Assembly: GCF_025751435.1 (NCBI RefSeq)
Contig: NZ_JAOWKY010000001.1
Span: 1,472,001 to 1,536,000 of the forward strand
Direction of reading: 5' to 3'
Source: Albidovulum marisflavi
GTDB lineage: Bacteria > Pseudomonadota > Alphaproteobacteria > Rhodobacterales > Rhodobacteraceae
Length of the DNA stretch: 64,000 nucleotides
Shown: one piece after another, positions 1 to 8,213 of the stretch
Numbering within the stretch: the stretch's first letter is position 1
Layout: every line of letters begins with the position of its first letter
Made by a program: the position numbers and the translations under genes
The notes under the pieces: model-generated
Database searches by the model: none
What the model was told of the DNA's origin: nothing
The model's input: the letters and a program-made list of their open reading frames with translations, nothing else

Positions 1-668
1 GGCGGGTCCTGAGGGCGGTGCTGTGGCAGATCACCGGAAGCCTTCCTGGCGCGACCCGCGCTGCCGTCAGGGTTTCGGTGCTTTGCGCGCTGGCGCTGAT
101 TGCGATCGGGTTCGTTTCGCTCTTTTCGGGGGCCTCGGTCGCCGGGGCCTGGCAGATCCTGATCGGAATATTCCTGCTTCTTGCCGCCCGCGGCGCGCAG
201 CAGCAACTGGCGATCCGTAACGCCCTGAGGGACAAGACGGTTTCGGCCCTGATGACCCGAAAGCTGCATGCGGCGGCGCCCGAGGACACGCTGTCGGAGA
301 CCGTGGACCGGATCATCCTGCGCCATTCGCGCAGCTTCCTGCCCGTGACCGAAGGCGAACACCTGCTTGGCTACGTGGACACCGCCCTGATCAGTTCGAT
401 CGATCAGGAAAACTGGGACGACACACATGTGGCGGACATCTATGTCGGCAGCAACGACGCCAACACAATCCCACCCAATCTGGCCATGACCACGTTGATG
501 CGCCGCATGACGATGGACGGGCGGCGCAAGTTCCTGGTGGCGGAGCAGGGCAGGCTCCTGGGCGTGATCACTCTGGCCGACCTTTCGGTTTACATCGCAG
601 TGCTTCAGGAACTGGAACTCTCGGACGATGGCGGGCGCGCGCTGACAGAGCGCTACTGCGGGAAATAG
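1..668 (+). CDS. Site-2 protease family (M50) protein with CBS domains, C-terminal part
   Basis: The reading frame is open from the left edge, so the start and catalytic half lie upstream. The first visible residues (RVLRAVLW) match the segment that follows the Asp-Gly metal-binding motif of SpoIVFB-type site-2 proteases, which carry the phrase GGRVLRA. A hydrophobic segment follows, then two CBS modules, the second ending in GVITLADLSVYI. The family is an intramembrane zinc protease whose CBS domains sense ligand or energy state. The visible part holds no catalytic residue. A GTG at base 18 could be mistaken for a start but sits inside the conserved segment. Substrate unknown. Stress-type genes downstream fit a membrane-stress role, which is inference. 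Confidence 0.8.
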   Translation, partial: RVLRAVLWQITGSLPGATRAAVRVSVLCALALIAIGFVSLFSGASVAGAWQILIGIFLLLAARGAQQQLAIRNALRDKTVSALMTRKLHAAAPEDTLSETVDRIILRHSRSFLPVTEGEHLLGYVDTALISSIDQENWDDTHVADIYVGSNDANTIPPNLAMTTLMRRMTMDGRRKFLVAEQGRLLGVITLADLSVYIAVLQELELSDDGGRALTERYCGK

Positions 669-750
669 AAGGCAAACTCCGAGCCGAGATTGACGCTGGC
701 GCCCCGAAGGGCGAGGTTGCAGGCATCGCAATCCTCAGGGAGCCTGTCCG

Positions 751-2289
751 ATGTCGAGCAAGACAGAAAGCACGGTCTTGCTTGACACCATCCTTTCGGC
801 GGCCGTGGACGCGATCGTGATCATCGATCGCCACGGCGGCATCGTTCAGGTGAACCCGGCCGCCTGCGCAATGTTCGGCTACGAGGCCGCCGAGCTGACG
901 GGCCAGCCGATCGACATGCTTGTTCCTGACGCTCCGGCCGGGATGCACCGCGACCTTATCTCGGAACATCTGATCACGGGCGGAGGCAAGGTTGTCGGCC
1001 AAGCCCGCGATCTGGACGCGCTTTGCAAGGATGGCAGCATCTGTCCGGTGCATCTGTCGGTCGGTCGGGGCGACGTGGACGGCGCGCCGGTCTTCGTCGG
1101 CATCTTCCGCGACCTGTCGGCGCGCAACGCAAGCCAAAGCGCGATGGAGGCCGCCAAGCGCATGGAACTGCTTGGCCAACTGACCGGCGGTGTCGCGCAC
1201 GACTTCAACAACATCCTGACGATCATCATCGGCAACCTCGAACTGCTGGAACAAGGGCTTGCCAAGCCCCAGCAACGCATACTTGTGGACGAGGCGCTGT
1301 CGGCCGCCGAACTGGGCACGAAGCTGATCGGCAAGCTGCTGGCGCATGGGCGGAACGGACACATCAGGCCGGTCAGGCTGAAGGTCAATCCCGCAATCAC
1401 GGAAACCCTGAAGCTGGTGGAACGCGTTCTTTCACCCAGGACGCGGCTGCGCTGCCTGTTCCGTTCCAGCGTCGATCACATCCACATCGATCCTGCAGGG
1501 TTCGAAAACGCGTTGATCAACCTTGTCATGAATGCGCAGGACGCCATGCCCGACGGCGGCGACATCGTGATCAGCACGTCGGATATCCTGATCGATGGCT
1601 ACGGGGTCGAGGAAACCCAGCTGACCCCCGGCCTGTATGTCCGGATATCGATCACCGACCACGGGCAGGGCATGTCGGACGAGGTGAAGGAGCACGCCTT
1701 CGAGCCATTCTTCACGACCAAGCCATCCGGTCGGGGGACCGGGCTGGGACTGGCAACGGTCTATGGCTTCGCCGTTCAGTCCGGTGGCAAGGTGACGCTT
1801 TACAGCGAGGTCGGCCTTGGCACGACGGTCAGCCTGTACTTTCCCGTGGATGCCTTGGACGCGCCCGCGCTGCCGGATGAGCCCGTCGCAAGCCCGAACG
1901 CAGGCGCCGCAAATGGCGGGCTGGTCCTTGTGGTCGAGGATGACCCCGCGATCAGGAAGCTGACCGTCAAACGGATCGAGGCGCTTGGATACCGCGCCGT
2001 CGCTGTCGCCGACGCCTCAGAGGCACTCGCGAAGCTTGAGCAGGAGCCCGACATCGCCGCGGTCTTTTCGGATGTGGTGATGCCGGGGCCGCTGAACGGC
2101 TTCGACCTGGCCCGCAAGGTGTTGAGCGAACGGCCGGACATTGCCGTCCTCATGACCTCGGGCTTTTCCGGTGACTTGCTGCAGCCAGCTGGCGATCCGC
2201 TGGAGGGGCTGCAGTTGCTGCAAAAACCCTACCGGCAAAGCGAGCTCGCGTCCAGCTTGCGGATACTAATGTCCAGCCGTGTCGGCTGA
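751..2289 (+). CDS. PAS-domain hybrid sensor histidine kinase with C-terminal receiver
   Basis: This 512-residue protein has no membrane segment, so it should be cytoplasmic. Order: PAS domain (about 10-125), HisKA with phosphoacceptor His150 in GGVAHDFNN, HATPase with N-box LVMNAQDAMP, G1 DHGQGM and G2 GRGTGLGLA, then a receiver whose acceptor is Asp441 (FSDVVMPG). The receiver lacks an output domain, so it probably tunes or relays phosphate. A GGGAG ribosome site lies 9 bases before the ATG. The OmpR-type regulator encoded convergently next door (stop at 2292) is the natural partner candidate. The signal sensed by the PAS domain cannot be read from sequence. Confidence 0.9.
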   Translation: MSSKTESTVLLDTILSAAVDAIVIIDRHGGIVQVNPAACAMFGYEAAELTGQPIDMLVPDAPAGMHRDLISEHLITGGGKVVGQARDLDALCKDGSICPVHLSVGRGDVDGAPVFVGIFRDLSARNASQSAMEAAKRMELLGQLTGGVAHDFNNILTIIIGNLELLEQGLAKPQQRILVDEALSAAELGTKLIGKLLAHGRNGHIRPVRLKVNPAITETLKLVERVLSPRTRLRCLFRSSVDHIHIDPAGFENALINLVMNAQDAMPDGGDIVISTSDILIDGYGVEETQLTPGLYVRISITDHGQGMSDEVKEHAFEPFFTTKPSGRGTGLGLATVYGFAVQSGGKVTLYSEVGLGTTVSLYFPVDALDAPALPDEPVASPNAGAANGGLVLVVEDDPAIRKLTVKRIEALGYRAVAVADASEALAKLEQEPDIAAVFSDVVMPGPLNGFDLARKVLSERPDIAVLMTSGFSGDLLQPAGDPLEGLQLLQKPYRQSELASSLRILMSSRVG

Positions 2290-2291
2290 TC

Positions 2292-3020
2292 CTAAAATCC
2301 GGACACCTCGGCCGCGAAGGTGTATCCGACACCGCGCACAGTCTTGATGAGCTTTGGCGCGCTTGGAACCGCCTCGATCTTCTTTCGAAGGCGCGCAACC
2401 TGATTGTCGATCGTCCGGTCCAGCGGCGTCCACTCTACGCCGTTCACGAGGTTCATGATCCGCTCACGCGATAGAACCTCGCGGGGGTGTTCCAGGAAAA
2501 CCGTCAGCAGGCGGAAATCACCGGCCGTAAGTTCGATCGGATGCCCCTGCGGATTGTAAAATTCCAGCGTGTCGGGAATGGCGCGAAAGCCGGCAAAGGT
2601 GAATTCGCGAAGCGCGCCTCCGGCGGCTTCCACCGGCTTTTGAAATGTGTCGCCCCCGACACGGCGCAGGACGGAGTGCACGCGCGCCAGGACCTCGCGA
2701 ACATGAAAGGGCTTGGTGATGTAGTCATCCGCCCCAAGTTCAAGTCCGGCCACGCGATCTATGACATCGCCGCGCCCCGTCACCATGACGATCGGCACGC
2801 TTGAAACCCTGCAGATCCGCCGTGCCACGTCGAAACCGTCGCTGCCGTTCAGGTTGAGATCAAGCGTGATCAGGTCGAAGTCTCGGCCCTGGACGAGTGT
2901 CAGGGCCTCGTCTCCTGTTGCGGCCTCGCAGACGTCGAAGCCGTCGCTGGCAAGGCAACGGCGCAGCAGCGTTCGCACCGCGGCATCATCGTCCACGACC
3001 AGAATAGCTTTGCCAGCCAC
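2292..3020 (-). CDS. OmpR/PhoB-family response regulator
   Basis: Receiver plus winged-helix DNA-binding regulator, 242 residues from the chosen GTG. Acidic pocket Asp10-Asp12, phosphoacceptor Asp54 (ITLDLNLNG), conserved Lys in YITKPFHVREVL, then a Trans_Reg_C domain ending RKKIEAVPSAPKLIKTVRG. The frame is open to 3152, but the extra N-terminal residues are unlike the family and precede the receiver. The GTG at 3020 has a GGGG ribosome site at good spacing. It lies tail-to-tail with the hybrid kinase, 2 bases apart, and divergently from the Crp/Fnr gene. Partner kinase and targets unknown. Confidence 0.88.
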   Translation of the reverse strand: MAGKAILVVDDDAAVRTLLRRCLASDGFDVCEAATGDEALTLVQGRDFDLITLDLNLNGSDGFDVARRICRVSSVPIVMVTGRGDVIDRVAGLELGADDYITKPFHVREVLARVHSVLRRVGGDTFQKPVEAAGGALREFTFAGFRAIPDTLEFYNPQGHPIELTAGDFRLLTVFLEHPREVLSRERIMNLVNGVEWTPLDRTIDNQVARLRKKIEAVPSAPKLIKTVRGVGYTFAAEVSGF

Positions 3021-3187
3021 GATCAAACCCCAACCAACACTCACGCATTCGTGACGAAATCCAATATTCAAAGCTGTGCATTGAATCGGCAAGGCGATAT
3101 TCGCTTCGCATACACTTTGATACAGAAGCAAAGATATTGCTGCGACATCCAAAAGTCATGATGGCCCAAGTGATCAAGGGGGCCGTC

Positions 3188-3868
3188 ATGTTTGAGAATG
3201 CATCCGGACATTTCCGTTCGGTCCATTCGGCATTGAAGCCGAAAACCGCACTCAAAAATGAGGGCGCCGACGGTTTCAGGCGATATCTGAGTCAGGGAGA
3301 GCACCTATTCTACGAAGCGGATCGCGCGGTTTTTGTATACGAAGTTGTTTTCGGCTCACTTCGGTTGACGCGCATTCAACAAGACGGCCGCCGACACGTG
3401 GTGGCTTTCGCTTTTCCCGGAGATATCGTCGGTCTTCCGGTCGACGGGCGCCACTCGACGGAATGCGTTGCGGTCGCGCCGGTCGAGGTCATCGCGCACC
3501 GCTACGATCCTGCCGCGCCCCCTGAACAGAAGCCTGGCCTTCACGCCCGCGTTCTGGCTGCCGCACTAGAGGAAATCCGGGCGCTTCAGGACCATTTCCT
3601 GATGCTTGGGCGCAGATCGGCGGCTGAAAAGGTCGCTGCGTTCATCCTTTGGCTTGAACATCGCATCGGCGAAGGTGCGGGGGCCTGCCGGCTGATCCGG
3701 CTTTCGATGAACCGCGCGGACATCGCCGATCACCTTGGGCTGACACCGGAAACCGTCAGTCGGACGATCACGCAGTTCCGCGAAAGCAGGCTGATCGCGC
3801 TGGACGGGGCGCAGACGATGCTCATCCTCGACATGCCACGAATGAAATCCGTCGCCGAGGGAGGGTGA
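3188..3868 (+). CDS. Crp/Fnr-family transcriptional regulator
   Basis: 226 residues: an N-terminal cyclic-nucleotide-binding-type beta roll (FPGDIVGLP turn) and a C-terminal Crp-type helix-turn-helix (ADIADHLGLTPETVSRTI). The N-terminus has no cysteine cluster, so it is not an oxygen-sensing iron-sulfur FNR; it resembles FixK/DNR-type members. The ATG at 3188 was chosen because AAGGGGG sits 5 bases ahead; upstream ATGs lack such a site. FNR-like palindromes found elsewhere in this window (5571, 41973, 45572, 47995) are possible targets of this or a related protein. Effector unknown. Confidence 0.88.
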   Translation: MFENASGHFRSVHSALKPKTALKNEGADGFRRYLSQGEHLFYEADRAVFVYEVVFGSLRLTRIQQDGRRHVVAFAFPGDIVGLPVDGRHSTECVAVAPVEVIAHRYDPAAPPEQKPGLHARVLAAALEEIRALQDHFLMLGRRSAAEKVAAFILWLEHRIGEGAGACRLIRLSMNRADIADHLGLTPETVSRTITQFRESRLIALDGAQTMLILDMPRMKSVAEGG

Positions 3869-3876
3869 TCACCGTT

Positions 3877-4308
3877 TCATGGTGCGGGCCACAGATCGCG
3901 TATGGGTTTGGGAAGCGCCGCCCTGACCTGCGCTATTTCGCCAGCCGAGATGCGGCCGTTCAACACGCGAAAAACCTCCGAGATATCCTCGGGGCCGGCG
4001 TATTCTGCCACCGATCCGACCTCGCTTTCGATCCGGGCGCGGAAGCCCTCGGCATCCCTCTCGGGCAACGGGGTACATGAGGGCCGCCAGCCCTCGAAGT
4101 ACATGCCCCGGATCAGCAGCGGCATCTGTGCCGCGAACTGGACAGCCTCGTCATGGGGCAGATGATCGCGGATGGCCGATATCGTCACCCGAAGCAAGCG
4201 CAGGGCGTCGCGATGGCTGGCCCAGGATGCCCTCCCTGTCAATTCGTTGATCCATTCGTGCGTCAATTGGACGGTGTGATCGATGACCTCTAGTCCCTTG
4301 GCGGACAT
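3877..4308 (-). CDS. DUF2267 domain protein
   Basis: 143 residues matching the DUF2267 layout: an N-terminal helical unit starting near HTVQLTHEWINEL, the phrase LRVTISAIRDHLPHDEAVQFAAQMPLL split over two helices, and a second half-unit. The family is small, soluble and helical, of unknown biochemical function, and often sits with stress and low-oxygen genes. An AAAGGAG site precedes the ATG. It lies 23 bases after the stop of the bactofilin-like gene and should be cotranscribed from its promoter. Confidence 0.85.
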   Translation of the reverse strand: MSAKGLEVIDHTVQLTHEWINELTGRASWASHRDALRLLRVTISAIRDHLPHDEAVQFAAQMPLLIRGMYFEGWRPSCTPLPERDAEGFRARIESEVGSVAEYAGPEDISEVFRVLNGRISAGEIAQVRAALPKPIRDLWPAP

Positions 4309-4331
4309 GGCATTCTCCTTTCAGGCTGGCG

Positions 4332-5519
4332 CTAGGCGCCTCTGCGCGCGCCGCCCAGCACCGTCGTGGCGCCCGCACCCCCAAGCGGTCCGCCGAACAA
4401 AGCTCGCGTCAGCGCGCCCGCGCCTAACAGGACGAGAGCGTAGTTGATCAGCCAGCCGATGACCGGCACCAGGTTCAATAGACAGGCAATCAACAGCGTC
4501 GCGGCAAACAGCCCCAGCTTGTGCCAAAGCCCCTCTTCGGGATCGACGCGGAAGAGCGGCCCCAAGCGCATGGCCAGGATATGAACCCCAAGCGCGTAGC
4601 CCAGCGTGCCGACCACGACGATGGCAAGCATCACGACCGGGACAAGCGGGATCCCCACGACCGTCAGCGCGCCGACAGGGGCAAGCCCGAACAGCATCGA
4701 CAGGCCCGCGATGCCGGCCAGCAATGTGAGCGCGGGCCTGCCGTCGGCCAGTTGGCGCAATCTGTCGACCTGCCGGGGAAAGGCGCTCAGACAGACTGCG
4801 GCAAGGCCGATCAGAAACGCGATCATCACGACGAAGCCGGCGAAGACCGACAGAAAGGCGGGAACCATCGGGTAGCCGTGATCCCGCCAGGCGTCCCTTG
4901 CCGTTTCAAGAACCCGCAGCCCCTCAAGCCTGCTGTAGGTGATGCGGTCGGCGGGAAGGACGGTGTCGGGAATGTCGATTTCGTCCGGCGCGGAATATGT
5001 CAGGCGTCCGCCGATGCGCGCCGCCTCACCAAAGGTGATGGTCCTTGCCGCCAGCCAGACATCACCCTCGATCGGCGCATCCAGGATGATCTCGGCCCCC
5101 GAGGCGACAAGCGCCCCGGAAACCGGCCCTTCGATGGTCATGGTTCCGCCCGCCAGGCGGGCGTTTCCGCCTGTCGTGGCCGTGGGGGCGGTGCGCACCG
5201 AAAACCCGACTGCGGAAAGATCGCCGCCGGTTTCGGCCCGGATCGTGATCGCGCCGCCTGCAGCGTAGAGATCGCCCTCCGTCCGCGTCTCGATTTCCAG
5301 GTCGAAGCCTGTTGCGTGCAAATCCTGCGCGACGGTCCCGTCCAGCCTGAGCGAAGCGCCTCCGGCAAAGACATCGCGATCCGCCTCGATCGAGCGGGCC
5401 GTGCCGGAGCCGCCGATGTAGAGATCCCCGCCAAGCGCCTCCGTTTCGGGACCGGCAAGCGCCTGCGATGCCGCGACGCAGGTCGCCAGAAGCGTAGTGA
5501 TCAAGATGCCGAACCGCAT
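4332..5519 (-). CDS. Exported bactofilin-like (polymer-forming) membrane protein
   Basis: 395 residues. A signal peptide (about 1-22, ending ALAG) is followed by a Gly-rich right-handed beta-helix-like region (about 25-175) with repeating short phrases such as GGDLYIGGSG and EGDLYAAGG, the pattern of bactofilin (polymer-forming cytoskeletal) folds. Several hydrophobic segments fill about 220-385. The combination suggests a periplasmic or surface-facing beta helix anchored by a C-terminal membrane domain. Function unknown. It is first in a two-gene unit with the DUF2267 gene. A CTGAC-N4-ATCAA FNR-like box lies 52 bases upstream. An AGGA ribosome site precedes the ATG. Confidence 0.75.
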   Translation of the reverse strand: MRFGILITTLLATCVAASQALAGPETEALGGDLYIGGSGTARSIEADRDVFAGGASLRLDGTVAQDLHATGFDLEIETRTEGDLYAAGGAITIRAETGGDLSAVGFSVRTAPTATTGGNARLAGGTMTIEGPVSGALVASGAEIILDAPIEGDVWLAARTITFGEAARIGGRLTYSAPDEIDIPDTVLPADRITYSRLEGLRVLETARDAWRDHGYPMVPAFLSVFAGFVVMIAFLIGLAAVCLSAFPRQVDRLRQLADGRPALTLLAGIAGLSMLFGLAPVGALTVVGIPLVPVVMLAIVVVGTLGYALGVHILAMRLGPLFRVDPEEGLWHKLGLFAATLLIACLLNLVPVIGWLINYALVLLGAGALTRALFGGPLGGAGATTVLGGARRGA

Positions 5520-5570
5520 GTCTGTCCTCCGCCAACCTTGTCCAGTCTAGCGCGGAAGGGGCGCGTCGCA

Positions 5571-5584
5571 CTGACCCCGATCAA
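5571..5584 (-). promoter_or_regulatory. Candidate FNR/FixK-type box
   Basis: CTGAC-N4-ATCAA, one base from TTGAC-N4-ATCAA, centred about 58 bases upstream of the bactofilin-like gene start on the minus strand. This spacing is usual for class II FNR/FixK activation if the transcript starts some 15 bases before the ATG. Assigned by eye only. Confidence 0.35.
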
Positions 5585-5768
5585 GCGTGAGTTTCCTTTC
5601 GCGATCGCGGCGCCCCGGCAGAAGAGTTGCGGGAAACAAGCATACTGATCCGGTTTGGTCCCGGAACCGCCGGCGCGCGGGCCAAGGACGCCGACCCGGA
5701 TTGATCGGCTTCACCTGCGGCGGTGCCCTGTTCCCTAAAGTCGCCGTGATCAACCAGAGGCTCAAGCG

Positions 5769-5922
5769 ATGGAACAGGACCGGATCATCAAACCCGATTC
5801 CACAAATGCACCTTGTCACGGCTCTTGCGGGGGCGCTGCACATCGACATCCCCGAGTCCGACCATCCGCAGATCGAAAGCTGCGAAGGGATGGTCGACTA
5901 TCTTTCAAGCCGCGCCGGATGA
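5769..5922 (+). pseudogene. Remnant of an acyl-carrier-protein-like gene
   Basis: An ATG at 5769 opens with MEQDRIIK, like the first helix of acyl carrier proteins. After about 12 codons the match stops, and the C-terminal part of such a protein reappears in another frame from 5806 (LVTALAGALHIDIPES, then EGMVDYLSSRAG to the stop at 5922). The centre, including the Asp-Ser-Leu phosphopantetheine site, is missing, so the gene would be non-functional. Reading: an internal deletion plus frameshift of a roughly 80-residue carrier protein. A new 38-residue peptide starting at 5806 is possible but no ribosome site is evident. Confidence 0.5.
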
Positions 5923-6031
5923 GTGGCGGCCAGCAGGGACCCCATGTCGCCGATCGCGCAGATTGCCGATTTACCCCCGGCCGATCGCATGTCATCCCTG
6001 TCGGCCCAGAGGCAAAGAACGGGAAGGCACC

Positions 6032-6874
6032 ATGAAACTGCTGCGCTACGGGTTCGCGGGACAGGAAAAGCCCGGCATGCTCGATTCCGAAGGGAATATC
6101 CGCGACCTTTCGGGCGTGTTCGAGGATATCTCGGGGGCGGTGCTGGGGGATGACCGGCTTGAGGCGCTTCGCGCTCTGGACCCGGATAAGCTGCCCCTGG
6201 TTTCGGGGAACTCCCGCATCGGGCCCTGCGTGGGGCATGTCGGCAAGTTCGTCTGCATCGGCCTGAACTACGCCGATCACGCCGCGGAAAGCGGAATGAA
6301 GCTTCCGGAGGAGCCGATCGTGTTCTTCAAGGCCACATCGGCGATCTGCGGACCCAACGACGCCGTGGAGATCCCGCGCACCTCGGTCAAGACCGATTGG
6401 GAGGTCGAACTGGGCGTCGTGATCGGCAAGACCGCCAAGTATGTCTCCGAGGAAGACGCGCTGAACCACGTCGCGGGCTACTGCGTCGTCAACGACCTAT
6501 CCGAACGGGATTTTCAGATGCACCGTTCGGGCCAGTGGGTGAAGGGCAAGTCCGCCGACACCTTCGGCCCGATCGGCCCCTGGCTGGTCACGCGCGACGA
6601 AGTGCCCGATCCGCAGAACCTGGCCATGTGGCTTGAGGTCAACGGCCACCGGTATCAGGACGGCTCAACCCGCACGATGCATTTCAGCGTGGCGACCGTG
6701 ATCTCGCACCTGTCCCAATTCATGAGCTTGCATCCGGGCGACATCATCGCCACCGGCACACCACCCGGCGTCGGAATGGGACAGTCGCCCGCGACCTACC
6801 TGAAACCGGGTGACGTGATGGAACTGGGCGTCGAGGGCCTGGGTCGCCAGAGGCTGGTGACCGTGGCAGGCTAG
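6032..6874 (+). CDS. Fumarylacetoacetate hydrolase family protein
   Basis: 280 residues of FAH fold. The metal site is visible as the Glu-x-Glu pair in WEVELGVVIG and an Asp in VVNDLSERDFQ; a catalytic His lies in GLNYADHAAESG; the C-terminal signature GTPPGVGMGQ is intact. Relatives hydrolyse C-C bonds of acylpyruvates or diketones, or decarboxylate oxaloacetate. The substrate cannot be fixed here. The ATG at 6032 has a GAAGG site and begins the FAH core directly. It converges with the aminotransferase gene (26-base gap) at the edge of the methyl-compound island and may process a ketoacid product of it. Confidence 0.88.
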   Translation: MKLLRYGFAGQEKPGMLDSEGNIRDLSGVFEDISGAVLGDDRLEALRALDPDKLPLVSGNSRIGPCVGHVGKFVCIGLNYADHAAESGMKLPEEPIVFFKATSAICGPNDAVEIPRTSVKTDWEVELGVVIGKTAKYVSEEDALNHVAGYCVVNDLSERDFQMHRSGQWVKGKSADTFGPIGPWLVTRDEVPDPQNLAMWLEVNGHRYQDGSTRTMHFSVATVISHLSQFMSLHPGDIIATGTPPGVGMGQSPATYLKPGDVMELGVEGLGRQRLVTVAG

Positions 6875-6899
6875 GCCGGGCCGGCCAAGTGGGCTTTCG

Positions 6900-8213
6900 C
6901 TAGTTCGCATTGGTGAAGGCCCGATCCAGCCCATCGGCCACCTTGTCCACATCCTCCATCGCCAGACACAGCGGCGGCACCATCCGAAGTGTCGACCGCG
7001 TGGGGCCTGATTTCGACAGGATAAGCCCGCTTTCGCGGCACTGTTCGAACACGGCGGCTGTGGTTTGCGGGTCGGGTTCCTTGGACTTGCGGTCGCGAAC
7101 CATCTCGATCGCCAGCATCAACCCGCGGCCCCTGACGTCGCCGATGACCGGATGACGCTGCTTCAGATCGTTCAACCGCTCAAGCAACGCACCGCCGACC
7201 TGCTTCGCGTTCTGCTGAAGCTTCTCTTCGCGCAGAACCTGCAGTACGGCGCGGCCAGCCGCGCAGCTTGTCGGATTGGCGCCATAGGTGTGGAACATGA
7301 ACTTTTCAGCCATTGGCGCGGCGATGCGCTTCTGCGCCACCACCGCGCCAAGGGGGAAGCCGTTGCCGATGCCCTTGGCCATGACCACGATATCGGGGAT
7401 CACGCCGTCGGCCTCGAACCCCCACATGTGATCGCCGGTGCGCCCGAAGCCCGATTGCACTTCGTCCGCGATGTAAAGTCCGCCCGCCGCACGCGCACGC
7501 TCGGCCGCGCCCGACATGTAACCGGGCGGCATTTCCACGATCCCGCCATAGCCCTGCACGGATTCCACGAAGATCCCTGCGACGCGGCCCGTGGTCGCCA
7601 CCGCGATGGTCCGCTCGATTTCGTCCAGATAGGGTTGGGCACCGGACCCGAAGATGCCGCGATACTGGTTCGGCTCGGCGACGAAGGCGACGTTTCCGGG
7701 CATGCCGGGGTGGCGGAACGCCGCGATCCCCGTGATCGACTGCGCCGCCGAGGTCGGACCGTGGTAGCCGTTCCTCAACGCCAGAAGGTCAAGGTTGCCG
7801 GTGTAGCTGCGCGCCATCACCATGGCGAGATCGATGGCCTCGGAGCCCGAGTTGGTGAAGTGCACGACCCATTCGATGTCGCCCTTCGGCCCCTTTGGCA
7901 TGGTCGCCGCCAGTTCCTCTGCCAGGTGCGCGGGCACGGGGTGGTAGAACATCGTCGTGCAATGGGTCAGTTCCGCCGCCTGGTCGGCCGCGGCCTTGAC
8001 GACCACGGGATGCGAATGGCCGACCGAGACACAGACGTTCATGCCCAGCAGATCGACATACTTCTTCCCCGCCTCGTCCCAGAGGTACTGCATCGACCCC
8101 TTGCGGAAGATCATCGGCTTTTCGAACGGAACGAACTTGCTCTGGCTCGCTGCATAGTAGCTGTCGCGGCGGCGCGCGGTGCCCTCAAGGCTCCAGTCGA
8201 CAGGCAGTGTCAT
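6900..8213 (-). CDS. Class III aminotransferase (AGXT2-like)
   Basis: 437 residues, PLP-dependent fold type I class III. The PLP lysine is Lys280 in VVMAKGIGNGFPLGA; the cofactor Asp is in ADEVQSGFGRTG; HPVVVKAA and NSGSEAIDLA are other family blocks. Closest recognisable types are alanine-glyoxylate aminotransferase 2 and beta-alanine or omega-amino acid:pyruvate transaminases. The start overlaps the MttB stop by 4 bases (ATGA), so the two are translationally coupled. Context suggests removal of an amino group from a demethylated product or glyoxylate/alanine balancing; this is inference. Confidence 0.88.
   Translation of the reverse strand: MTLPVDWSLEGTARRRDSYYAASQSKFVPFEKPMIFRKGSMQYLWDEAGKKYVDLLGMNVCVSVGHSHPVVVKAAADQAAELTHCTTMFYHPVPAHLAEELAATMPKGPKGDIEWVVHFTNSGSEAIDLAMVMARSYTGNLDLLALRNGYHGPTSAAQSITGIAAFRHPGMPGNVAFVAEPNQYRGIFGSGAQPYLDEIERTIAVATTGRVAGIFVESVQGYGGIVEMPPGYMSGAAERARAAGGLYIADEVQSGFGRTGDHMWGFEADGVIPDIVVMAKGIGNGFPLGAVVAQKRIAAPMAEKFMFHTYGANPTSCAAGRAVLQVLREEKLQQNAKQVGGALLERLNDLKQRHPVIGDVRGRGLMLAIEMVRDRKSKEPDPQTTAAVFEQCRESGLILSKSGPTRSTLRMVPPLCLAMEDVDKVADGLDRAFTNAN

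Noticed and set aside
5587-5805. The N-terminal part of a 111-codon frame before the acyl carrier remnant
   Set aside because: Arg-rich with no family match; only the last 38 codons resemble a carrier protein.
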